Shown piece by piece: positions 9,698 to 16,520 of a stretch of 64,000 nt of DNA. Each line of letters starts with the position of its first letter. The stretch's first letter is position 1. Under the pieces are notes generated by a model. The model did no database searches, was not told the origin of the DNA, and worked only from the letters and a program-made list of their open reading frames with translations. The translations under genes were made by a program, and so were the position numbers. Source of the DNA: CAYNRA01 sp046296415 (GTDB taxonomy: Bacteria; Bacteroidota; Bacteroidia; Cytophagales; Spirosomataceae); NCBI GenBank assembly GCA_046296415.1, contig JBKBLN010000001.1:558001-622000 (forward strand), read 5' to 3'.

Positions 9698-10120
9698 TTA
9701 TGCAACCACTTTGATCAATTCATCCACGACTGAGGCCCAGTTTTGTTCGGAATGCTGTGCTCGTTCTTCGTCGTAATTGGTTTGAGTAATCGTTAAACGC
9801 GTATGGGGCCCAACTGCTTCTACCTCGTATTGAACAAACAAATAATTTTCTGGCACATCGTCCTTCCCACTCCAATTACTCAAATACGAAAAAGCCAACT
9901 TTACCCGTGGTTCATAGGCTAGAATGGTTCCCTTATCCTCATACCCCTGATTTTCCCATTCTCCTTTAAATACGATTGGACTGCCCACTTCCCAGCTAGT
10001 AACCAGATCGGTTCCAAAAAAATAGCGTTTCACGATGGCGGGGTTGGTGAGGGCCTCCCAAAGGTTTTCCACGGATGTTTCAATCAAGCGGGTATGTTGG
10101 ATCGGATACTGAGTGACCAT
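9698..10120 (-). CDS. SRPBCC (START/AHSA1-like) domain protein
   Basis: The protein has 140 residues from the ATG at 10120; a longer in-frame start at 10147 exists but adds only a hydrophobic, unconserved leader. The fold signature is the opening beta strand with VENLWEALTNP, then YFFGTDLVTSWEVG, G-x-ILAYEP and a C-terminal helix with NWASVVDELIKV. Proteins of this family bind hydrophobic ligands or act as Hsp90 co-chaperones or toxin-type proteins. No specific function can be given. It is probably the first gene of a pair with the Crp-family regulator. Confidence 0.85.
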   Translation of the reverse strand: MVTQYPIQHTRLIETSVENLWEALTNPAIVKRYFFGTDLVTSWEVGSPIVFKGEWENQGYEDKGTILAYEPRVKLAFSYLSNWSGKDDVPENYLFVQYEVEAVGPHTRLTITQTNYDEERAQHSEQNWASVVDELIKVVA

Positions 10121-10190
10121 ATGGTAAATTGAAATGATAATTTTCAATTTTAAGAAGTTACAAAATAAATATCAATAGAACAGTTTAAAT

Positions 10191-10820
10191 TTATTTTAAA
10201 AGACTTGAATTTTGATAAATTACTTCAAAGTAATTATTTGAGAAAGTTATTTTGGAAGTATAACCTAGGTCTGATTTGATATAGTCGTAGTTGAATTTTT
10301 TATTTTTAATATATCTGTTTAAGATTGCACCAATAACAGATTGGTTGCAACAGAAAATAATATTCTTAAATTTACTAATTAATATTATCGATTCAAAAGT
10401 TTTAATAATTCTTTTTTGAAAATCTATTATACTTTCCCCATTTGGATAATGAAGATTAAAGCCGCATTCCTCACCCATACAATATTTTTTCTCAATTTCG
10501 TTAAATTCTGAGAATAGTCTACTTTGTTCTTCCATAGATTTACCACCAAAATTGCCTGAATTAACAGAATAAAAGTTAGCTTTGTGGGGTTGAATGCCAA
10601 TAATTTTTCCAATAATATTTGCTGTCTCTATTGTTCTTAAGGATTTTGAACTATATAGTTCTAAGTTTTTGTATTCTAATTTTTTAATTATTGATTGACC
10701 TATTTGTTTTGCATCATTTATTCCATTTTTAGTAAGTTTAAAGTTTTTATGTATAGATCCAAATTCTAAGCTTAAATTCTTTTCTGACTCGGTATGTCTA
10801 ATTAGATATATGTTTTTCAT
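10191..10820 (-). CDS. Histidine phosphatase-superfamily protein with Asn replacing the second catalytic His
   Basis: The 209 residues open with LIRHTES (catalytic His9 in the RHT motif) and keep the Arg of SLRTIETA and the Glu of PNGESI. In the expected second-His motif (consensus SHGG) this protein reads CCNQSVIG: Asn (codon AAC) stands where His is normally needed to complete the phosphate pocket. The protein may therefore be a weak or altered phosphatase. It begins 2 bases after the stop of the glycosyltransferase, so the two are coupled. Both genes are far more AT-rich than their neighbours. By analogy to GpgS/GpgP it may process the sugar-phosphate product of the glycosyltransferase; that is inference. 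Confidence 0.75.
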   Translation of the reverse strand: MKNIYLIRHTESEKNLSLEFGSIHKNFKLTKNGINDAKQIGQSIIKKLEYKNLELYSSKSLRTIETANIIGKIIGIQPHKANFYSVNSGNFGGKSMEEQSRLFSEFNEIEKKYCMGEECGFNLHYPNGESIIDFQKRIIKTFESIILISKFKNIIFCCNQSVIGAILNRYIKNKKFNYDYIKSDLGYTSKITFSNNYFEVIYQNSSLLK

Positions 10821-10822
10821 TT

Positions 10823-12064
10823 TTAATTAGAATTTGAAAATGAATTAATTATATTTATGATTTCGTTTTGATTAAGATCAGATATATTTATGCCATTTTG
10901 GTTAAAGTTTATAGTATTAAAATTTTTCGATGATACACATGAATACATAGGTGATATTGAATCAAGAATTTCTTTTTTAATTGTAATGAAATTTTTTTCA
11001 AGAAGTAAATTTATGGATTTGACTAGTATTAAATCACAAATTATTCCTAAGTCATTAAGGTCAAAGTTTGTATCATTTAGTGAGTTACTTTCAATTTTAA
11101 ACTCATTAATGTTTAAGTCGCAGCAAATTTTAGCTAGTGGGACAATAACTAAAGAAGCGACTAAAAAATACTCTACTTTATTTTTCCTTTTGTAAATGCC
11201 AATTAAATAGTCATATAATTCTTGTAGATTTTTTTCGTTTATAAATATAGTTATATCATCATAATTTAAACCATCGTTTCGAAGCTTAATTTGTGTTTTT
11301 CTTAAAAGTCTAGAGTGTTTTTTTGGATTGTATTTAACCTTTACACTTTGAATGCTATTTTCTTTATTTAAGAAATGGTAAATTGCTGCTCTATATATTT
11401 GATAGGAGTCTAGTTTTTTGCTATTTAATTCTCGATGCTTTTCTTCTTTTATATTTACATTAATAGAATGAAAATTTGCTAAGTCTAATTCTGAAGAATT
11501 GATTAAAATTGACAGTTCTCCACCCCAATCAATAAAGTAATTGTGATTTACTATTTTCTTTAGTAGTCTTGAGTCAATTAGCATTATCCCCGGGAAAGGA
11601 TGTTTGATTATTTTGTATATACTTGGAAATAATACTCTTAAAATTGGGCCACCTATAAGCTTATTTGATCTTCCTGGCTGAAAGTTGGATTGAGGAATTA
11701 GAATTGATGATTCTTTATTTTTAAATTCATCGATTAACCTTATTAAAAATTTTTCATTTAAATTTGGTATATCAGAGTCTAAAATTATTACCAATCCAGT
11801 ATTTGTTTCATTACTTAAGCATTTAATTATGTTATTTTTATTTTGTCTTGTCACTGGCAATGGGAAAATAAATTTTAATTTATCTTTTTCAATAGTTTCT
11901 ATAAATTTCAAAATTTCATTTATATATTGGATCTTAGAACCACCATCTCCAATTAGTAACTTATATTCTAAATTCAATTTTTTACTGACTTTTATAGCTA
12001 CATTACAAGTGTTTTTAAATCTAGTAATATTTTCATTGAAGTGTGGTATAATAAAATTTAACAT
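10823..12064 (-). CDS. GT-A-fold glycosyltransferase, GpgS/MpgS (GT81)-like
   Basis: The 413 residues start with IIPHFNE and have a DSD metal/nucleotide-sugar motif near residue 97 (VIILDSDIPN). The order of later landmarks resembles glucosyl-3-phosphoglycerate synthases: GGPILR, then PFPGIML, then DWGGELSILI, then a conserved basic KHRELN stretch. About 150 C-terminal residues are unrecognised. Such enzymes transfer glucose or mannose to 3-phosphoglycerate or a related acceptor, giving a phosphorylated product that a phosphatase then trims. The following phosphatase-like gene fits this scheme. Lys-, Asn- and Ile-rich composition marks this pair as foreign. A generic family 2 glycosyltransferase is the alternative. 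Confidence 0.65.
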   Translation of the reverse strand: MLNFIIPHFNENITRFKNTCNVAIKVSKKLNLEYKLLIGDGGSKIQYINEILKFIETIEKDKLKFIFPLPVTRQNKNNIIKCLSNETNTGLVIILDSDIPNLNEKFLIRLIDEFKNKESSILIPQSNFQPGRSNKLIGGPILRVLFPSIYKIIKHPFPGIMLIDSRLLKKIVNHNYFIDWGGELSILINSSELDLANFHSINVNIKEEKHRELNSKKLDSYQIYRAAIYHFLNKENSIQSVKVKYNPKKHSRLLRKTQIKLRNDGLNYDDITIFINEKNLQELYDYLIGIYKRKNKVEYFLVASLVIVPLAKICCDLNINEFKIESNSLNDTNFDLNDLGIICDLILVKSINLLLEKNFITIKKEILDSISPMYSCVSSKNFNTINFNQNGINISDLNQNEIINIINSFSNSN

Positions 12065-12173
12065 TTTTGTTGATTTAGATAATTTTAGTTTGCAAATTAA
12101 CTATTATTTTGTTCAAAGAATTGGGTTTTTAATATACATTTAGTAAGGTGTGGCTATATAAATTGTATAGTTT

Positions 12174-12181
12174 TAATTTTG
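12174..12181 (+). promoter_or_regulatory. Candidate -7 promoter element TAATTTTG
   Basis: It matches the Bacteroidota -7 consensus TAnnTTTG, about 63 bases before the ATP-grasp ATG at 12244. No clear -33 TTTG is seen, and the surrounding DNA is AT-rich, so a chance match is possible. It argues against a start at 12148. Confidence 0.4.
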
Positions 12182-12243
12182 TTTTTTTGCATTTTCCCCT
12201 AAAAAAGCGCATCTTACCTCTTCGACTTAACCTAACGACTCTC

Positions 12244-13449
12244 ATGACCATATTTTGTATTTGTACTTTTTTCAAAGGCTCGGCCTTTCTAGAAGCCGCT
12301 AAAGAGGCGGGCAATCGAGTCTATTTATTGACTGATCAAAAATTAGCCGAAAAGCCTTGGCCATGGGAGGCTATCGACGAGGTATTCTATCTAGATGAAG
12401 TCGACAATACATTCTCTACTTACCAAAAGCTATTGGATGGCGTAGCCCATGTGATGCGGGATCGAAAAATTGATGTGGTGGTAGCGTTGGACGATTTTGA
12501 TGTCGAAAAAGCGGCGTTGGTTCGAGAGCATTTCCGAATCCCAGGCATGGGGCAAACCACCGCTCGGTACTTTCGAGACAAGTTGGCGATGCGCATTCAG
12601 GCCCAAAATCACGGATTACCTGTTCCCCCTTTTTCTCCTTTGTTTACGGACATTGATATCACCGAATATCTCCAGTCTACATCGGCCCCTTGGGTGATCA
12701 AACCTCGTTCTGAGGCCTCGGCTACAGGTATTCGCAAAGTATATAGTTTGGAGGAGGCCTGGGAGGTGATTCATAGTTTAGGGGAACATCGACACCATTT
12801 TTTGATCGAGCAATTTAAGCCAGGTCATGTATTTCATGTCGATTCATTGAGTCAAGACGGAGTTCAGCTGTTTAGTCGGTGCAGCCAATACCTGTCGACC
12901 CCTTTTGAAGTAGCGCATGGGGGAGGGATTTTTCGATCCGTTACGGTACAAGAGAACTCCGAGGAGGAGAAAGACTTACTAGAATTGAATGCTCGGGTGT
13001 TGCAGGCTTTCGGATTGCAATTGAGTGCTTCGCATACCGAAATCATCCAGTGCCATGAAGATGGTCAATATTACTTTCTAGAAACGGCCTCTCGGGTAGG
13101 GGGGGCACATTTGGCCGAGATGGTGGAGGCATCGTCAGGAATCAATCTTTGGCGAGAATGGGCCAAACTTGAAACGGCTCATGCTCATGGGACGACATAT
13201 CAATTGCCGGAGGTGAAAAAACAATATTCGGGCATTTTGATTACATTATCCTCCTTTGAAAAGCCAGACTATACTCCTTTTCATAGACCAGAGGTTGTCT
13301 GGACCATGGCCGAGGAGTACCACGTGGGATTGATCGTGCAATCGCCAGATCGGGCTCGTGTATTAGAATTGATGGATGACCTCGCGCATCAAGTTCATGC
13401 TTTAGGATATCATGCTTCGGCACCAGCCCCCGACAAGCCTACGCATTAA
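12244..13449 (+). CDS. ATP-grasp domain carboxylate-amine ligase-like protein
   Basis: The protein has 401 residues from the ATG at 12244. The in-frame ATG at 12148 would add 32 residues of AT-rich coding and lies upstream of a candidate promoter. The N-terminal pre-ATP-grasp domain is Rossmann-like (FLEAAKEAGNRVYLLTD). The ATP-grasp core follows with VIKPRSEASATGI, LIEQF and LETASRVGGAH, where Glu and Arg would bind Mg-ATP. Members ligate a carboxylate to an amine or similar. This subfamily is common in Bacteroidota but its substrate is not known. It marks the right-hand end of the AT-rich insert, and lpdA follows about 90 bases later. Confidence 0.82.
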   Translation: MTIFCICTFFKGSAFLEAAKEAGNRVYLLTDQKLAEKPWPWEAIDEVFYLDEVDNTFSTYQKLLDGVAHVMRDRKIDVVVALDDFDVEKAALVREHFRIPGMGQTTARYFRDKLAMRIQAQNHGLPVPPFSPLFTDIDITEYLQSTSAPWVIKPRSEASATGIRKVYSLEEAWEVIHSLGEHRHHFLIEQFKPGHVFHVDSLSQDGVQLFSRCSQYLSTPFEVAHGGGIFRSVTVQENSEEEKDLLELNARVLQAFGLQLSASHTEIIQCHEDGQYYFLETASRVGGAHLAEMVEASSGINLWREWAKLETAHAHGTTYQLPEVKKQYSGILITLSSFEKPDYTPFHRPEVVWTMAEEYHVGLIVQSPDRARVLELMDDLAHQVHALGYHASAPAPDKPTH

Positions 13450-13505
13450 GGTTGGAATTTTTAGGGAGTGGGTCGAAAATCCGACGGGCCAAAGGGTTTT
13501 ATTAC

Positions 13506-13513
13506 TAACTTTG
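13506..13513 (+). promoter_or_regulatory. Candidate -7 promoter element TAACTTTG
   Basis: It is a perfect TAnnTTTG match 29 bases upstream of the lpdA ATG at 13543. It lies inside the longest open frame, so a start at 13468 would be upstream of the transcript; this favours 13543. Confidence 0.5.
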
Positions 13514-13542
13514 TGTCATCATCTAAGCAAAAATTAAAATTT

Positions 13543-14934
13543 ATGGCACAATACGACGTCGTGATTCTGGGAAGCGGTCCGGGAGGATATGTAACCGCCA
13601 TTCGGGCTTCACAATTGGGGATGAAAGTAGCAGTCGTGGAAAAAGAAAACCTAGGGGGCATTTGCCTAAACTGGGGTTGTATTCCCACCAAAGCTCTTTT
13701 GAAATCAGCTCAAGTTTTCCAGTATATCCAACACGCGAGTGATTACGGAATTACCGTGTCTGATGCCCAAGCAGATTTCTCAGCCGTGATCCAACGTTCT
13801 CGGGGGGTAGCGGATGGAATGAGCAAAGGCGTGCAGTTTTTGATGAAGAAAAACAAGATTGACGTCATTTTCGGTTATGGTAAGGTCCAGCCAGGTAAAC
13901 AAGTGGCCGTAACTGCCTCCGACGGACAAGTGTCGACCCTCACTGGGAAACATATTATCATTGCTACGGGTGCTCGGGCTCGGCAATTACCCAATGTGCC
14001 CATTGATGGAGAAAAGGTGATTGAGTACCGGAAGGCCATGAGTTTGGAGAAGCAACCCAAGTCGCTACTAGTCATCGGCTCGGGTGCGATTGGCGTAGAG
14101 TTTGCGTATGTTTACGCCAGCATGGGAACCAAAGTGACCATTGTGGAATTCATGCCAAACATCGTTCCCGTGGAAGATGAAGACGTGTCGAAAGAATTAG
14201 CGAAACAATACAAAAAAATGGGTATTGAAATCTACACCAATGCTAGTGTAGAGAAAGTGGATACCTCGGGTACAGGTTGTGTTTCGACGGTAAAGACAGC
14301 TAAAGGCGAGATTACTATTGAAACCGACATTGTATTGTCGGCGGCGGGTATCCAGGCCAACATCGAAAATATCGGTTTGGAAGATGTCGGAATCGCCACC
14401 GATCGTGGTAAAATTTTAGTGAATAGCTGGTATGAAACCAACATGCCGGGTTACTATGCTATTGGGGACGTTACACCTGGCCAAGCTTTGGCCCATGTAG
14501 CTTCTGCCGAGGGAATCATTTGCGTGGAAAAAATCGCAGGACACCATCCACAACCACTGAACTACCAAAATATTCCAGGATGTACGTATTGTTCTCCTGA
14601 AATCGCCTCGGTTGGATATACTGAAAAGGCGGCTAAGGAAGCAGGATATGAAATAAAAGTTGGTAAATTCCCATTCACAGCTTCCGGAAAAGCAAAGGCA
14701 GGTGGAGTGCCGGAAGGTTTTGTTAAAGTGATCTTTGACGCCAAGTACGGAGAATGGTTAGGGTGCCACATGATTGGAGCCAACGTAACCGAGATGATCG
14801 CGGAGGCCGTAGTCGCTCGGAATTTGGAGACAACGGGAATGGAAATTCTCAAGTCGGTGCACCCACACCCAACCATGTCGGAGGCCATCATGGAAGCTAC
14901 TGCTGCGGCTTATGACGAGGTAATTCACTTGTAA
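13543..14934 (+). CDS. lpdA: Dihydrolipoyl dehydrogenase (E3)
   Basis: The protein has 463 residues from the ATG at 13543. FAD-binding GSGPGGYVTA is at residues 10-19 and the redox disulfide GGICLNWGCIPTKA is near residues 38-51. A second GSGAIGVEFA binds NAD. The C-terminal HPHPTMSE carries the catalytic His and Glu. The enzyme reoxidises the lipoyl group of 2-oxoacid dehydrogenase complexes and glycine cleavage. The fused E1 at 5-7.6 kb could use it. It has its own candidate promoter and a strong terminator. Confidence 0.95.
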   Translation: MAQYDVVILGSGPGGYVTAIRASQLGMKVAVVEKENLGGICLNWGCIPTKALLKSAQVFQYIQHASDYGITVSDAQADFSAVIQRSRGVADGMSKGVQFLMKKNKIDVIFGYGKVQPGKQVAVTASDGQVSTLTGKHIIIATGARARQLPNVPIDGEKVIEYRKAMSLEKQPKSLLVIGSGAIGVEFAYVYASMGTKVTIVEFMPNIVPVEDEDVSKELAKQYKKMGIEIYTNASVEKVDTSGTGCVSTVKTAKGEITIETDIVLSAAGIQANIENIGLEDVGIATDRGKILVNSWYETNMPGYYAIGDVTPGQALAHVASAEGIICVEKIAGHHPQPLNYQNIPGCTYCSPEIASVGYTEKAAKEAGYEIKVGKFPFTASGKAKAGGVPEGFVKVIFDAKYGEWLGCHMIGANVTEMIAEAVVARNLETTGMEILKSVHPHPTMSEAIMEATAAAYDEVIHL

Positions 14935-14947
14935 GTATTTTCCGTCC

Positions 14948-14992
14948 AAAAAAGAATCCCCCGTTCATTGTTGAACGGGGGATTCTTTTTTA
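14948..14992. terminator. Bidirectional rho-independent terminator
   Basis: A perfect 14-bp stem GAATCCCCCGTTCA/TGAACGGGGGATTC with a TTGT loop, A-run before and T-run after, between convergent lpdA and the S1 protein gene. The stop codon of the S1 gene lies at its edge. Confidence 0.92.
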
Positions 14993-15826
14993 AGTAGTTC
15001 TTATTTGAATTTGATCTGGCAGAATATCGATTTTCTGTTCTCTATATAAGGTGCCAATTGCTCGTTTAAAGGCTTTTTTACTCATTTCGAATTGAGTTTG
15101 GATATCGATGGGATCGCTCGAATCGGAGAAGGGTAGGCGGCCTCCTGCTTGTTGCAGATGATTCCAAATTCGCTCTGCATCCGTCCCTAAACGATTGACA
15201 CCCGGTCGGTCAAGTACAAGATCTATTTTACCATCTTCCCGAATGGCCTTGATGTAACCTGGAAGGGTATCGCCCCAAGCCACCCGCCGAAATATCTCAT
15301 TGTGATACAATAATCCACCGTATCGGTGATTAATCACCGCTTTGTATCCTAGATCCGTACGTTCATAAATAAGTAAGGAGACTTCCTGGCCTTCTTGAAG
15401 ATGTGCATCGGCTGGGTGAAGGTGTTTTTGGATTTTACAGGTGCCGACCAATCGGTCTGTTTTTTCATCCAAGTAGACATACACAATGGCCCAATCGCCT
15501 GCCCGAAGTTTTTGATTTTGCTCTCGGAATGGCACAAACAGATCTTTTTCGAGTCCCCAATCTAAAAAAGCCCCAAAGGACGAAACGTGAGTTACCTCCA
15601 AACAGCCCATTTCATGCAAAGCTACCTGCGGTCGTAGATTTGTGGCGATGATCCGGTCTTCCGAATCTCGGTAAATAAAAACGTCGATTTCGTCTCCAAT
15701 CTGCGCTTCCTCGGGTATATACTTGTGTGGGAGAAGGACGTCTTCCCCTTCCTCATTTCCTAAATAAAATCCAACGCTTGTTCCGCGTAGAATGGTTAAT
15801 CGATTGACTTGCCCAACTGCCAACAT
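14990..15826 (-). CDS. CvfB-like S1-domain RNA-binding protein
   Basis: The protein has 278 residues from the ATG at 15826; a GTG 12 bases upstream is an alternative. It carries tandem S1-type OB folds: one starting near residue 2 (VGQVNRLTI), one near residue 68 with VTHVSSFGAFLDWG, and a third around residue 140. A winged-helix-like C-terminal part follows, as in the CvfB/YitL family. These proteins bind RNA and influence gene expression. A candidate -7 element sits 21 bases upstream of the start, and an orphan terminator lies beyond it. Confidence 0.82.
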   Translation of the reverse strand: MLAVGQVNRLTILRGTSVGFYLGNEEGEDVLLPHKYIPEEAQIGDEIDVFIYRDSEDRIIATNLRPQVALHEMGCLEVTHVSSFGAFLDWGLEKDLFVPFREQNQKLRAGDWAIVYVYLDEKTDRLVGTCKIQKHLHPADAHLQEGQEVSLLIYERTDLGYKAVINHRYGGLLYHNEIFRRVAWGDTLPGYIKAIREDGKIDLVLDRPGVNRLGTDAERIWNHLQQAGGRLPFSDSSDPIDIQTQFEMSKKAFKRAIGTLYREQKIDILPDQIQIRTT

Positions 15827-15846
15827 ATGCTTCTTCACTATTTTGA

Positions 15847-15854
15847 CAAAGATA
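15847..15854 (-). promoter_or_regulatory. Candidate -7 promoter element for the CvfB-like gene
   Basis: On the minus strand it reads TATCTTTG, a full TAnnTTTG match, just upstream of the ATG at 15826. It favours the ATG over the GTG at 15838, which would leave almost no leader. Confidence 0.45.
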
Positions 15855-15856
15855 CA

Positions 15857-15894
15857 AGAATAAAAAGAAACCCCTGTGGTACCAGGGGTTCTTC
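15857..15894 (-). terminator. Orphan rho-independent terminator on the minus strand
   Basis: The stem AACCCCTG/CAGGGGTT (15869-15876 with 15883-15890) is followed, on the minus strand only, by a T-rich run (TTTCTTTTTATTC). No minus-strand gene lies to its right. It therefore ends either an unannotated small transcript or the leader of a distal cvfB transcript. Confidence 0.6.
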
Positions 15895-16255
15895 ATGGTT
15901 CAATAGAAGGGTGGGTATTTAGATTGTATTTAAAAAGTGCAATTGTTGACTTGGTTTCAAAATTAATCTAAAATCAGTAAAAAAATAAAAAAATTGAAAA
16001 TAAATTAAAATTTTTAAACTAACAATCGGCTAAAAATTAAAAATCTGAATGAAAAATGTGTTTTTTGAAACTGGGTACTATTTCTAAGTGAATCGAATAT
16101 TATCCGTCGAATGGGCAAAAAATTGGATCATTTTGTTAAAATATGCAATAAAATGAATAAAATTTGGCCAATTTGATGGAATTGTGCAAAAATATTTTGA
16201 GAATTAGCTTTTAATCCATAAAATTGAATCAAGATCGTACAGAATTATAGGTTTT
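15895..16255. other. AT-rich gene-free stretch
   Basis: No open frame of gene quality is seen on either strand. The DNA is A/T-rich with several TAnnTTTG-like matches on the minus strand (15958-15965 and 16187-16194) that could be promoters or chance. It spans most of the gap between the S1 gene and susC. I see no known RNA family in it. Confidence 0.6.
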
Positions 16256-16271
16256 GTACAAGAAGCTGCCT

Positions 16272-16361
16272 CGAATTATATCCCCGACCGCCCCGATATA
16301 ATTCGTTCATCCGAATCCTTTCTTCCGGGAAAGGGCGGTCCAGCTGGGGATAACCCAACTG
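16272..16361 (+). ncRNA. Candidate structured leader RNA with pseudoknot potential
   Basis: Arms 16272-16282 and 16295-16305 form a perfect 11-bp inverted repeat. Its 12-base loop contains GACCGCCC (16286-16293), which is exactly complementary to GGGCGGTC at 16333-16340. A second hairpin follows at once (CAGCTGGG/CCCAACTG, 16341-16361, one mismatch). The same loop could instead pair with CGGTCGGG at 16443-16450 or 16473-16480. Together this looks like a folded 5' leader of the susC operon, or an unannotated RNA. The strand is not certain, because the complementarity holds on both. It matches no riboswitch or RNA family I know. Confidence 0.45.
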
Positions 16362-16520
16362 ATATGTGTTTACTCTTTTTTACTGGATGTTGATATCCTC
16401 TAGATGCTACCACCGACTTGGCTTGCATGACCTGATACTGAGCGGTCGGGCGTTCGGGACATGTAGGTCGGTCGGTCGGGTAGCGCCCATCCAAACTACC
16501 TAAACTAAACTGTCTGTTGT

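Noticed and set aside
12148..12243. Longer N terminus for the ATP-grasp protein
   Set aside because: A TAATTTTG element at 12174-12181 lies inside it and the added residues are AT-rich and unlike the family; the ATG at 12244 begins the conserved part.
13468..13542. Longer N terminus for lpdA
   Set aside because: The TAACTTTG element at 13506 falls inside, and lipoamide dehydrogenases start just before the FAD motif as from 13543.
16261..16520. RNase P, tmRNA, SRP RNA or a known riboswitch
   Set aside because: I looked for the core motifs of RNase P, tmRNA, SRP, TPP, cobalamin and c-di-GMP elements and found none.
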